Positions 1 to 7,522 of a stretch of 64,000 nt of DNA are shown piece after piece. The stretch covers positions 393,307 through 457,306 of the forward strand of contig NZ_LT985323.1 in assembly GCF_900290275.1 (NCBI RefSeq). The letters are read 5' to 3'. Below the pieces are notes generated by a model. It was not told the origin of the DNA, made no database searches, and saw only the letters and a program-made list of their open reading frames with translations. The DNA comes from Prevotella merdae (GTDB taxonomy: Bacteria; Bacteroidota; Bacteroidia; Bacteroidales; Bacteroidaceae). Position numbers and translations under genes: made by a program. Each line of letters opens with the position of its first letter. The first letter of the stretch is position 1.

Positions 1-32
1 TCATATTTATCTTTATATATGAACGGCAATCT

Positions 33-122
33 GTAGGAGGGTATGGCATCACTGCCATACCCACTCTGCCATGATTGTACAGCCTATTTAGTGGGTATGG
101 CAAGGATGCCATACCCTCCTAC
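33..122. repeat. 90-bp palindromic repeat, copy 1
   Basis: First of three near-identical copies (others at 8868-8957 and 10496-10585). Two 33-base arms starting GTAGGAGGGTATGGCAT form an almost perfect inverted repeat around a 24-base centre. Each arm contains its own smaller palindrome (GGGTATGGCA/TGCCATACCC), so the unit could fold as one long hairpin or as two small ones. A flank containing TTATCTTTATATATG lies left of the element, and TAAAGATAATTCTGAA lies right of it; these are loose inverted repeats of each other, giving an element of about 150 bp. This copy has CATCACTG where the others have CATCCCTG. It encodes no gene that I believe in, although both strands read open. It may be a MITE or a REP-like element. 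Confidence 0.9.
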
Positions 123-176
123 TAAAGATAATTCTGAACTGTTACTTATTATGCCTACTGTTTCATACCGCGTTGG

Positions 177-380
177 TCAGAACCATTTGAAATCCTTGTC
201 AAACAAGTTGGATATTGGTTTGAATAGTCTGCACAGGATAAGTCCGACGACTATCAAGCATATACGCACAACTATAGATCCGCTCATCGTAAATCCGAAC
301 CAAACAAGGTACAGCGGCGAGCACATAACGGCTATGGTTATCAGCATCATTAGTGATGCAAAGAATGTTTTTATTCCCAT
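177..380 (-). CDS. Small membrane protein, unknown function
   Basis: The protein has 67 residues and two clear hydrophobic segments (about residues 7-29 and 33-52), followed by a basic/aromatic tail. It is probably an inner-membrane hairpin protein. An AAAGGA stretch lies a short distance upstream of the ATG, which supports this start. It is the last gene of a same-strand series, 29 bases after the 410-859 gene. I do not recognise a family. Its existence is moderately supported by the hydrophobic pattern, the purine-rich upstream stretch and its position in the run. Confidence 0.5.
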   Translation of the reverse strand: MGIKTFFASLMMLITIAVMCSPLYLVWFGFTMSGSIVVRICLIVVGLILCRLFKPISNLFDKDFKWF

Positions 381-409
381 GTCTCTATTTTTTTATCCTT
401 TTAAATGGT

Positions 410-859
410 TTAAGGAACAACGATGTAGTCGCTATGCAGACCATGGAAATACTTGCGGTAGGCATCGTTGGTGGTGTAAATGTCGCCTTCATTGTCTTCC
501 GTAATGAAATATACTTTCAGGTCTTTATAGTGATTTTCAACCAGAATCTTGAAATCTGTGATGAATGCGACTTCCTCAGCTTCTATTTCGAGAACTCCGT
601 TTTTAAGGTCACAATGGAGAATGTTACCACAAAGATTGCGGTCGCCATAGTCTATACCGAGTGCTAAAATAATGTTGCCTTCCCAACCTGGCTCCTCGTC
701 ATCTTCCATGGCGGGGCGTTTCTTGTCGGCAAATTCTTTGTAGAGATTGTATATTTCTTGAAGGTTCTCTTGTCTGCCCTCTATTTTATATACCACTCTT
801 ATCCAATGCAACTGTGACTTGACAAAAGTCTCCCAATCTATTGTTATGTCTTCTTCCAT
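410..859 (-). CDS. Unknown acidic protein, truncated paralogue of the 6853-7425 product
   Basis: The protein has 149 residues and is acidic, with no signal peptide or membrane segment. It aligns over most of its length with the 190-residue product of 6853-7425. Shared elements include YKIEGRQENLQEIY versus YRIEGKPNDLQDIY, LGIDYGDRNLCGNI versus LGVDTKEQYLRGNI, EIEAEE versus SIEAEE, and TTNDAYRKYF versus ATNDAEGKYF. The match stops near residue 145, and this protein then ends in a short unrelated tail, so it lacks the last 45 residues or so of its relative. Divergent copies of small acidic proteins in an accessory cluster are typical of immunity or orphan immunity genes, but that is inference. 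I do not recognise the family. Confidence 0.75.
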   Translation of the reverse strand: MEEDITIDWETFVKSQLHWIRVVYKIEGRQENLQEIYNLYKEFADKKRPAMEDDEEPGWEGNIILALGIDYGDRNLCGNILHCDLKNGVLEIEAEEVAFITDFKILVENHYKDLKVYFITEDNEGDIYTTNDAYRKYFHGLHSDYIVVP

Positions 860-861
860 CT

Positions 862-1347
862 CTAATCAATTTTAAAGTTGTACAATGGTCGCAGACTGTC
901 ACCGACTATCTCGAAAGCCACAATGTCGCGAGCGTACTCGTTGCTTCCTACTTTAGCAGAGAGGAAGAACACGTAGGAGCGATTGCCGTATTCATCGTCA
1001 AGACTCACTATCTTCTGCACTTCATGGTGGCTGTAATCATCATTAGGATGGGCAAGTTGCAGCAAAGGTCTATGCTCCTCGTGCAGCTTGCCATCTTCTG
1101 ATTTGAATTTAACCACACAATCTATGTCGGGTGCGGTTCCGCCTTCGCCTGTATTATACCAGATGGCTGTCACGAGACTGTCGTCAGAGACTATTGTATG
1201 GTAAATCTCGGTAGAGTCAGACTTACCATAGCTCTTATCGAGACTTGTATCGGAAGACTTGTTCAAACATGAAGAGCATATAGACAATGCCAACAAGGCT
1301 ATGCTACAAAGCTGGAGTATCCTTTTCCCATTCCTCATAGTTTCCAT
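862..1347 (-). CDS. Predicted lipoprotein, unknown function
   Basis: The protein has 161 residues. A basic N-terminus and hydrophobic stretch end in SICSSC, a plausible lipobox, so export and lipid attachment are likely. The mature part is hydrophilic and mixed, with no motif that I recognise. The start overlaps the end of the upstream gene (1304-1840) by 44 bases, which suggests co-translation; an internal ATG three codons later would shorten the overlap slightly. It may be a surface or periplasmic partner of the neighbouring small acidic proteins. Confidence 0.7.
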   Translation of the reverse strand: METMRNGKRILQLCSIALLALSICSSCLNKSSDTSLDKSYGKSDSTEIYHTIVSDDSLVTAIWYNTGEGGTAPDIDCVVKFKSEDGKLHEEHRPLLQLAHPNDDYSHHEVQKIVSLDDEYGNRSYVFFLSAKVGSNEYARDIVAFEIVGDSLRPLYNFKID

Positions 1348-1840
1348 TAGACATATATTCCCGTTTTAATTTTTCGTCTTCAAAATCACTCGTAAACATA
1401 CATTCTGCCAAAACCTCACCATCCTCTGCGTATTCGGGGTCGAATACAAGTCCTGGGAGAGTAAGCGGTTCTTCTTGTTCATATATGTACGAACCGATAT
1501 AGACGTATTCCTTTGGAGGTTCTACCTTATCTTTATCTAAAAATACATCTCTTTCGCGTGCAAAATCAGAGTACTCATCTTCGTATCCTTCGAAATCGTT
1601 TAATTCCCACACAAAGCAAAGCTCGTACATCAAACATTCGAAGAAGAAACGTTCGTTGTTTGCTTCTACAAAGTGGCTATGCGTATCCTCTTGATAAAAC
1701 ATAGGATATAACTTCGGCTCAAACATCCAATTCTTACTTACTTCTTTGACAGTTTCCAGAATTTGCTCTTTGATGAACTTGCTCCAAAGGCTGGTAACGC
1801 CATAGGCATAGTCTTTCTTTACTTTCAGATATATTTTCAT
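1304..1840 (-). CDS. Unknown acidic cytoplasmic protein
   Basis: The protein has 178 residues, is strongly acidic and rich in Glu, Tyr, Phe and Trp, and has no signal peptide or membrane helix. I recognise no family. The composition resembles the SUKH- and SMI1-like immunity proteins common in such clusters, but I see no diagnostic motif. It lies 19 bases downstream of the 1860-2219 gene on the same strand, and its 3' end overlaps the lipoprotein gene, so all three are probably one transcript. Confidence 0.7.
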   Translation of the reverse strand: MKIYLKVKKDYAYGVTSLWSKFIKEQILETVKEVSKNWMFEPKLYPMFYQEDTHSHFVEANNERFFFECLMYELCFVWELNDFEGYEDEYSDFARERDVFLDKDKVEPPKEYVYIGSYIYEQEEPLTLPGLVFDPEYAEDGEVLAECMFTSDFEDEKLKREYMSNGNYEEWEKDTPAL

Positions 1841-1859
1841 TTTCTTTTCGTTTAGACCT

Positions 1860-2219
1860 TTATTCTGATGGAGGAAAAATCTGATTGATTACGATTTTAT
1901 TGCTGTCGTCAAGATACGCTCCGTCTATATCATAAGAAATAGAGAAAAAATCATCACCTTCATCACTTGAATAGCAACCTATTCTTTCCCAAAATTCCTC
2001 GTGGAAGGCTTTCATTATTTTCTCATATAGGTCGGGAGCCTTCTCCTGCAACCAAGGGTCGAACTTCTCCCAATAATCTTCTTCCTCCATGTCTTTGAGA
2101 ATTGTATCTTGGGCTTCTTTCCATAATGCCAGCAACTTCTCAGCTTCCTCGTCAGAGAATTTGACAGTAGCTCCGTTATTATCCCAATTTATATATATTT
2201 CTACATTAATCTCTTTCAT
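1860..2219 (-). CDS. Unknown small acidic protein
   Basis: The protein has 119 residues and is very acidic. An N-terminal beta-like stretch (KEINVEIYINWDNNGATVKF) leads into a helical middle with Trp and Glu (EKLLALWKEAQDTILKD). There is no signal peptide. It is co-directional with its neighbours, separated by 19 bases downstream and 24 upstream. I do not recognise the family. It reads as a soluble cytoplasmic protein of the accessory cluster. Confidence 0.7.
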   Translation of the reverse strand: MKEINVEIYINWDNNGATVKFSDEEAEKLLALWKEAQDTILKDMEEEDYWEKFDPWLQEKAPDLYEKIMKAFHEEFWERIGCYSSDEGDDFFSISYDIDGAYLDDSNKIVINQIFPPSE

Positions 2220-2243
2220 TGTCTGTGATTTTGTTTAGTTACT

Positions 2244-2447
2244 TTATGATTGATTACTTGCCAGCCACTCTTTTGCAAGAGTGGTGGCAAAGCCGTAGAA
2301 GTCTTTCTTGTGAGCATCTGACCGTAGCTCTTCGTTGTTTTGAAGAAACTCCAGCAGTTGTTCTCTCAACTCTTGGTCCTCAGTCCTTTCAAGAACCACT
2401 TTGATGAGTGTAAGTGCACCGTCGTCACCCCAATTTTTGCGTATCAT
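2244..2447 (-). CDS. Small helical protein, unknown function
   Basis: The protein has 67 residues and is almost wholly alpha-helical and charged (ERTEDQELREQLLEFLQNNEEL), with no signal or membrane segment. It sits 12 bases after the sigma-like gene at 2460-2789, so the two are probably translated from one message. It could be a partner of that protein, such as an anti-sigma or adaptor peptide, but nothing in the sequence proves that. Confidence 0.55.
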   Translation of the reverse strand: MIRKNWGDDGALTLIKVVLERTEDQELREQLLEFLQNNEELRSDAHKKDFYGFATTLAKEWLASNQS

Positions 2448-2459
2448 ATTCTTCGTCGT

Positions 2460-2789
2460 TTAGTTGTTTTCTTTTTTACGAATCTCTTGCAGAATAGCTT
2501 CGCGCATCCACCATACGGCATACGAGGCAAACTTGAAGCCACGCGACTTGTCGAACTTATGGCTGGCACGTAACATTCCGTAACGACTGGCTGCAATGAG
2601 TGCTTCGTCAGAGAGTCCCTTGCCCACATACTGCTTTGCAACAGCCTTGACAAAGACAGAACCGAGTTCTGCCAACTCGTTCTCCGCATTGGAGTCGCCC
2701 TGCTGGATGAGGTCGATAAGACGCAAAGCCTCATCGTTGTCGATGATAGGCTTCTTTTCACTGTTTGTTGTAGAATTGTTGTTCATCAT
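2460..2789 (-). CDS. Sigma-70 region 2-only protein
   Basis: The protein has 109 residues. Residues 44-103 match sigma-70 region 2: VAKQYVGKGLSDEALIAAS resembles the region 2.1-2.2 core, and KFDKSRGFKFASYAVWWMRE resembles the region 2.3-2.4 -10 recognition helix (compare the RGFKFSTYATWWIRQAI pattern of primary sigma factors). The WW pair and the aromatic residues used in promoter melting are present. There is no region 3 or 4 for -35 recognition: the protein ends with IRKKENN just after region 2.4. It may be a minimal sigma or a core-RNAP-binding competitor. It follows a 38-codon reading frame and precedes a small helical gene. Confidence 0.8.
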   Translation of the reverse strand: MMNNNSTTNSEKKPIIDNDEALRLIDLIQQGDSNAENELAELGSVFVKAVAKQYVGKGLSDEALIAASRYGMLRASHKFDKSRGFKFASYAVWWMREAILQEIRKKENN

Positions 2790-2897
2790 GTCTTTAATGT
2801 TTTTAGTTGTCGCGCGAAATTTACCCTGTTTTTCTGAAATAAAAAAATCAGACCATAGAAAATCAACAAAAAATCAACTTTTTGTTACTATCATATC

Positions 2898-3014
2898 TTA
2901 TTCAAATATAGCCTGGATAATACAACCGATAATCATAAACGCGAGTTGTATGATACTTATCAGTATGTAGCCGCCAAACACAACTATCAAAATTCCGCAT
3001 AGAAAGAGAAACAT
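2898..3014 (-). CDS. Possible 38-residue membrane microprotein
   Basis: A short frame of ATG plus 37 codons encodes an almost entirely hydrophobic peptide (MFLFLCGILIVVFGGYILIS followed by a second hydrophobic stretch). An A-rich run (TTAAAAAAG) lies upstream of the start. It fills the otherwise empty 332-base gap between 2790 and 3121. The remainder of that gap is AT-rich and holds one copy of the 42-bp repeat. It could be a small toxin or membrane anchor, or it could be chance. Confidence 0.35.
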   Translation of the reverse strand: MFLFLCGILIVVFGGYILISIIQLAFMIIGCIIQAIFE

Positions 3015-3038
3015 GTCTCATGTCTTTTTTAAAGTTTT

Positions 3039-3080
3039 GCCTACTCCCTTTACAGCGTTTCGGTTTTCTCTGTTATTGTC
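3039..3080. repeat. 42-bp intergenic repeat, copy 1 (diverged)
   Basis: This copy matches the unit starting GCCTACTCCCTTTCCAGCG that recurs at 6799-6840 and 7480-7520, with a few substitutions (TACAGCG, GGTTTTC). It lies in the gap between the VWA gene and the sigma-like gene. On the minus strand it would read TEEAETLERE in one frame, so it may be the worn end of a duplicated coding segment rather than a regulatory site. Confidence 0.8.
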
Positions 3081-3121
3081 AGACTGCAATTATACCATGG
3101 AGATAAGATGTGTTTTGATAA

Positions 3122-4297
3122 TCAGATATTCTGTATGTAACATAATCTCCCAATTTCTTTTAGTTTGTCACTATTATAACTATTCTTTATCAATGCCCAC
3201 AGTATGGGCACACGGAAAAATGGAGGGAGCGTAGGTGTAGGAGCTTCGCCATCTGTCAAGATGATGAGTCCTTGGTAACGTGTCTTGCTCTGTGCAACAT
3301 AGTCTATGACACATTGAAAGTCGGTACCACCACGTCCTATAATCTTTATACCACCCTTCTTTGCTTTCTTCAACGACATTGTCTCGCCATTGATTTCGGT
3401 GTCAACCATTACGACATCTATGGTTTCTATGCCATACTTGAAGAATCTATTGATTACGCCAAAGAAGTCGCTAAGCATATCGTTTGACACCGAAGCGCTT
3501 GTGTCTACTGCTATAAGCAAGCGTGACGTGAGTTGGTGTACACTGCCCATATAGTCGAAGCCGAAACGGCGACTGGGTCGCATACGGGTAAGTCGGCGCT
3601 TACTGCTGATTACCTCAGTACGAAACAACTGCAACACACGCCGATAGTCTATTTTTACTTTGGTTGAGGCGATGATGCTTTCAATCATGTTAGCCGATAT
3701 GCTTCCCCAATGTTTATTGAACATAAGCGTGTCTATCATCTGGTTGATTTCGGCAACTGCCAATTCGTCTTCCTCCCATAGTTGGACAGAGTCTATGTCT
3801 CCACGTTCGGCACACCCCTTTACCTTTTGGGGGATTCGAGCCTTTGACGACTTTTGTTTGTTCTTATCCCCAGCAGTTTGCATCTGTTGCGCTTTCTGCA
3901 GCAATTTTTCTATTGCCTTGGCATAAAACTCAAAACACTCACCACGTTCCAACTTATAATCCTTGGGAGAGTCGAGTCGAATAGTCCATTTGCGATAACT
4001 GTCGCTAACCACGCAGTTGCTTCCTGCCACAATGGCTTGTGGCGAACAACCGACAGGCTGTCGTGAATAAGGATGTTTGAGAAGAATGCGTATGCACTCT
4101 ACCTTCAAGTGGTCGCGCAACATCTCTTCGGTCATATCCTTGCATAGTATGGGATTGTACTCTATCCTTCGCTGTCCACTACGCATAGGGCAATTCATGT
4201 CTGTATTGGCTACGATATTATGCGAACACATCACCATAAACAGAGCAGGCTCCGTCAAGAACCACTCCAAACTTATCTTCTCTATCCTGCCTGTCAT
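3122..4297 (-). CDS. VWA-domain protein (DUF2201-like), partner of MoxR ATPase
   Basis: The protein has 391 residues and no signal peptide. The C-terminal part (about 258-370) is a von Willebrand A-like domain with an intact MIDAS-type DTSAS at 265-269 and a later GRGGTDF and LTDGEAP. The N-terminal part resembles the DUF2201 peptidase-like region, but the expected HExxH-type motif appears degenerate (VECIRILLKHPYSR near 66-79), so I predict no protease activity. Residues 130-170 are a polar linker. It starts two bases after the MoxR-type gene ends. MoxR/VWA pairs act as chaperone-like remodelling machines. The target here is unknown. Confidence 0.8.
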   Translation of the reverse strand: MTGRIEKISLEWFLTEPALFMVMCSHNIVANTDMNCPMRSGQRRIEYNPILCKDMTEEMLRDHLKVECIRILLKHPYSRQPVGCSPQAIVAGSNCVVSDSYRKWTIRLDSPKDYKLERGECFEFYAKAIEKLLQKAQQMQTAGDKNKQKSSKARIPQKVKGCAERGDIDSVQLWEEDELAVAEINQMIDTLMFNKHWGSISANMIESIIASTKVKIDYRRVLQLFRTEVISSKRRLTRMRPSRRFGFDYMGSVHQLTSRLLIAVDTSASVSNDMLSDFFGVINRFFKYGIETIDVVMVDTEINGETMSLKKAKKGGIKIIGRGGTDFQCVIDYVAQSKTRYQGLIILTDGEAPTPTLPPFFRVPILWALIKNSYNSDKLKEIGRLCYIQNI

Positions 4298-4299
4298 AC

Positions 4300-5364
4300 T
4301 TACAGATTCCTAATAAACTCGATAACCTTTTTATATAGTTCTGGTGTCTTGGTGGATATGAACACTACAGCCTTGGGGTATTTGGAATCTGTGATGAGGT
4401 TGGTGAAATTGGCAAAGGCCTCCTTCTTTTCGTTGTTAAGTAACCAGGCGGTATAAGCCGTAAGATTGTCGGCACTTGTCGACGAGTCTTTATAGTCGTG
4501 TAATTGTAGACAACGGAATATGCCCTCGTTGATAACAGCTAAATGATGAAGTTGCAGACTCTTAAGCTTTCCCCTGACTTTGGCAAAGTCAACGAGCACA
4601 CTCTTGCCATAGATAATGTTTTTCTCAGCCACCGACGCATAGAAAGCGGTTGTAGCAGCAACACCAATGATACCAGCAACAAACTTCTTGTAGTCGTCCA
4701 GACTGTCAATGCCCTTTATTAAATCAGACACCTTCTTCCATGCACGGCGGTCCGGACTCTTCTCCAGTCCCACATACTCATCTGCTTGCTTGATGTTTTC
4801 ATCCAACCAGTCGGCATTGTTGCTGATAAAGTATATCACTCGCTCATCCAATCCATTCTCTTGTGCCCACAACAACCATTCTGCTGTAGTAGGACGAAAC
4901 TGATAGATATTGAAACGACTTACAAGTGCAGGATCCAGGTCGGTAAGCTGATATTCGTCGCCTTCATTTACGGCAGATATTATCACGCTACCCTTTGGCA
5001 GTTGCCTACCGGCAAGTTTGCGGTTGAGCACAAGGTCCATTACCGTCTGTAATACTTCCGGTCGTGCACGATTCAATTCATCAAGGAACAACACAATCGG
5101 TTCACCATCCATTTGAAACCAATATGGCGGCATAAAGTCGGTCTTTCCTGTCTGCTCATTCTTATTGGGCAGACCTATCAAGTCACCAGGGTCAGACATC
5201 TGTCCAAGAAACAATGTCACCACCTTCATACCACGCTCCGCATAGAAATTGGTAAGGATTTCACTCTTGCCTATGCCATGCCTACCCGTAAGCATAATGT
5301 TCTGGTCTGTAGGCATGGCCGTGAGAAGCCGCTTCAGTTCGTCTATTGATATAGAAATGTTCAT
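4300..5364 (-). CDS. MoxR-family AAA+ ATPase
   Basis: The protein has 354 residues and a AAA_5/MoxR-type ATPase core at about 1-200. Walker A is GRHGIGKS at 27-34 and Walker B is VLFLDE at 91-96 followed by LNRARPEV. A sensor region SAVNEGDEY and an arginine-finger-like DPALVSRFN follow. The C-terminal half is helical. The start codon shares a base with the stop of the 5364-6206 gene (TAATG), and the VWA gene follows after two bases, so the three are translationally coupled. It is expected to be a hexameric cytoplasmic ATPase that remodels a substrate through the VWA partner. Confidence 0.88.
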   Translation of the reverse strand: MNISISIDELKRLLTAMPTDQNIMLTGRHGIGKSEILTNFYAERGMKVVTLFLGQMSDPGDLIGLPNKNEQTGKTDFMPPYWFQMDGEPIVLFLDELNRARPEVLQTVMDLVLNRKLAGRQLPKGSVIISAVNEGDEYQLTDLDPALVSRFNIYQFRPTTAEWLLWAQENGLDERVIYFISNNADWLDENIKQADEYVGLEKSPDRRAWKKVSDLIKGIDSLDDYKKFVAGIIGVAATTAFYASVAEKNIIYGKSVLVDFAKVRGKLKSLQLHHLAVINEGIFRCLQLHDYKDSSTSADNLTAYTAWLLNNEKKEAFANFTNLITDSKYPKAVVFISTKTPELYKKVIEFIRNL

Positions 5365-6206
5365 TATTCTGTCTGTTTTGTCAGCTTCTGTTGCTTGTCA
5401 TAAACATCGTACATGGTAAAGATACTCTTCACTATGGTTTCCCAATCGTCTGTCGTATACGACATAGTGAGTTGCATGCAAACCCATTGTCCGAGTCTGA
5501 TTGTACACGACATCTTGTCGCTGTTTTGTTCCACTTTACCTTCTGCTATATTTAATGTGCAGTCGCGTTCTTTCTTCTTATCATCAAAAAGAGCCTTGAA
5601 GGTAGATCGGGCTATCTCCTTTATATTATTATTGCCATACAACTTCAGCACGAGTTTGTCAAACTCTGGTTTCAATTCCGAACCTGCCTTCTCGTCAATC
5701 ATCTTGAACCAGTCTGCTATCTCTTTTGCTGTTGATACATAGCATCTTAATGGAATGTAGTCATGAGAACCTGGGCAAAATACACTATGAACATCAGTAA
5801 TGCCCGTATATACCACTACACTATCTTTTTTTTTATTGACGGATGCGATAAAGACGTATTCAGAATTCTTCATCTTCAAAGTATAGTCGTATCCAACACA
5901 GTTTCCATATCCACGTTCCTTGTAGGGCTTTAGTTTCCCGAAACCTTTCATCTCGGCATTGAATTCTTTAAAAAACTTATTTATACCTATGATTTCTCCT
6001 TTACCACTTAGGTGAGAATTAGGTTGATAACAATTCCACACAAGCGGATCATAGGATTTTCCTACAGCTTCTTCCAGTATTCCCAATCGGTGATTAAGCA
6101 TGTAGTTGAAAACGTAGTATTTAAAAAAAGAGTTGGGCTTTCTGCCTTTCTCCAATGCACTCATAAGACTGCATTGGAATGCTTCTTGATTGAATAAGTA
6201 TCCCAT
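5364..6206 (-). CDS. Unknown protein coupled to MoxR/VWA pair
   Basis: The protein has 280 residues, is soluble and mixed alpha/beta, and has no signal peptide or recognisable motif. Its stop codon overlaps the start of the MoxR-type gene by one base, which argues that it belongs to the same functional unit. In MoxR/VWA systems the third gene is often the substrate or a substrate adaptor, which would fit, but I cannot assign a domain. Confidence 0.65.
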   Translation of the reverse strand: MGYLFNQEAFQCSLMSALEKGRKPNSFFKYYVFNYMLNHRLGILEEAVGKSYDPLVWNCYQPNSHLSGKGEIIGINKFFKEFNAEMKGFGKLKPYKERGYGNCVGYDYTLKMKNSEYVFIASVNKKKDSVVVYTGITDVHSVFCPGSHDYIPLRCYVSTAKEIADWFKMIDEKAGSELKPEFDKLVLKLYGNNNIKEIARSTFKALFDDKKKERDCTLNIAEGKVEQNSDKMSCTIRLGQWVCMQLTMSYTTDDWETIVKSIFTMYDVYDKQQKLTKQTE

Positions 6207-6222
6207 TTTTCAACATGCTTTT

Positions 6223-6774
6223 TTAATGCCAATATTCTTTTGTTACCTCATCAGCTTCCTCCTTTGTCATTGCTTTATCGATGTTGTTGGCTACGAATCT
6301 ATAGAAGGCACGATAGTCTGGCTCATAAAGCTCTGTAACTTTGGTCCATTCCTGAGGGAAATCATCAGGGCCATGACCATAACCAATATTATCTACAACT
6401 GCGGCTACACAGATTTCATCATCGTCATCAAGTCCGATGCCAAATATTGACACTTCTGTTCCGTCACCATCATCGCCTTCACATTCGTCTTCCCAATCAG
6501 GCACGGCAATGTAGCGCTTGTCACCTTTCTGCTTGAGAAGACTGATAATTTCTTTGTATGCTTCTTCAATAACATAGTTAGAGAAAAGCGAGAAGAAGTC
6601 TCTTTTCAGTAACTTAGAAATCTTTAACAACAAGTCTGTTTCAAGACTTGTCTTATCAAAAATATCTTCAATCTCAGAACTTGCTAAATGCAAATTCTTT
6701 GCAAAATTCTCAATAGTGAGGCCCTGCTTTTGAACCTCTTGTTTGATTTCTTGTCCAATATGAATCTTTGTCAT
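6223..6774 (-). CDS. XRE-type helix-turn-helix protein with acidic C-terminal domain
   Basis: The protein has 183 residues. Residues 6-62 fit a Cro/CI-type helix-turn-helix (IKQEVQKQGLTIENFAKNLH, then a second helix and LLKISKLLKRDFFSLFS). The C-terminal half is strongly acidic (DWEDECEGDDGDGTEVSIFG) and may be a ligand- or partner-binding part. It lies 16 bases upstream of the 5364-6206 gene, so it could regulate the MoxR/VWA operon as its first gene. A 42-bp intergenic repeat lies immediately upstream. Confidence 0.65.
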   Translation of the reverse strand: MTKIHIGQEIKQEVQKQGLTIENFAKNLHLASSEIEDIFDKTSLETDLLLKISKLLKRDFFSLFSNYVIEEAYKEIISLLKQKGDKRYIAVPDWEDECEGDDGDGTEVSIFGIGLDDDDEICVAAVVDNIGYGHGPDDFPQEWTKVTELYEPDYRAFYRFVANNIDKAMTKEEADEVTKEYWH

Positions 6775-6798
6775 AAAGTATGATTTTATATTTTAAAA

Positions 6799-6840
6799 GC
6801 CTACTCCCTTTCCAGCGTTTCGGCTTCCTCTGTTATTATC
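6799..6840. repeat. 42-bp intergenic repeat, copy 2
   Basis: The unit begins GCCTACTCCCTTTCCAGCG and ends in CTCTGTTATTATC. It lies between the stop of 6853-7425 and the start of 6223-6774. It is nearly identical to copy 3 (7480-7520) and more diverged from copy 1. No strong palindrome is visible, unlike REP elements. Confidence 0.88.
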
Positions 6841-6852
6841 TCGACAACTGCA

Positions 6853-7425
6853 TCATCGTAAATCAACCTCATACTCATTGAAATAGATGAAGCCGTCCTT
6901 CCAATGCTCACAGTTCCACTTGTGGATGTCATCAACAGTAAGAGTGTCACGTTTCAAGACACGTGCGAAATAGGCTAATGCCTCATCCATACTGTTGAAC
7001 CGCTCGTAACCACACAAAACCGGCTCTTTCAAATGAAAGTCCACACTGACGCGTGTCGGGAAATATTTCCCCTCTGCATCATTTGTTGCATAAGTCTCAT
7101 CGCAATAACTTTCCACCATATAGTATATGGTCATACCTTCATAGTGGCTTTCAAGCGGATGTCGGAAGTCTGCCGTCACCCAATCTTCCTCGGCTTCAAT
7201 ACTCAATGAATTATCTACGAACTCACATTTTATAATGTTGCCCCGAAGATATTGTTCTTTGGTATCTACTCCGAGACTATACACCATACTTGCATAAGAT
7301 ACAGACTTGTCTTTACCCTCTTCAAGCAGTTTCTTGTTTAGAAGCGTCCTATACTGGTCATATATATCTTGAAGGTCATTTGGTTTGCCTTCAATGCGAT
7401 AGTATACTGTGGCCAAATACTCCAT
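6853..7425 (-). CDS. Unknown acidic protein, full-length paralogue of the 410-859 product
   Basis: The protein has 190 residues and is acidic and soluble. Its N-terminal 145 residues align with the 149-residue product of 410-859. It adds a C-terminal segment (about 145-190: YERFNSMDEALAYFARVLKR, then a Trp-containing end) that the shorter relative lacks. It is flanked on both sides by copies of the 42-bp intergenic repeat, so it looks like a mobile or duplicated cassette. I recognise no named family. An immunity-like role is possible from size and context only. Confidence 0.75.
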   Translation of the reverse strand: MEYLATVYYRIEGKPNDLQDIYDQYRTLLNKKLLEEGKDKSVSYASMVYSLGVDTKEQYLRGNIIKCEFVDNSLSIEAEEDWVTADFRHPLESHYEGMTIYYMVESYCDETYATNDAEGKYFPTRVSVDFHLKEPVLCGYERFNSMDEALAYFARVLKRDTLTVDDIHKWNCEHWKDGFIYFNEYEVDLR

Positions 7426-7479
7426 AAAGCATGATTCTTTTTTTTATGTGACTTTCTTTTGTAGCGCATAGTCAGAACA

Positions 7480-7520
7480 GCATATCCCTTTCCAGCGTTT
7501 CGGCTTCCTCTGTTGTTACT
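7480..7520. repeat. 42-bp intergenic repeat, copy 3
   Basis: This copy shares CCCTTTCCAGCGTTTCGGCT and CCTCTGTT with copy 2. It begins a few bases after the stop codon of the leucine-rich/WG-repeat gene (on the minus strand). Together with copy 2 it brackets the 6853-7425 gene. Confidence 0.85.
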
Positions 7521-7522
7521 TG

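Noticed and set aside
43..504. Plus-strand frame starting MASLPYPL in the first palindromic repeat
   Set aside because: The start lies in the repeat and the rest is antisense to two supported minus-strand genes. An almost identical opening appears at 8878, as expected for repeat-derived frames.
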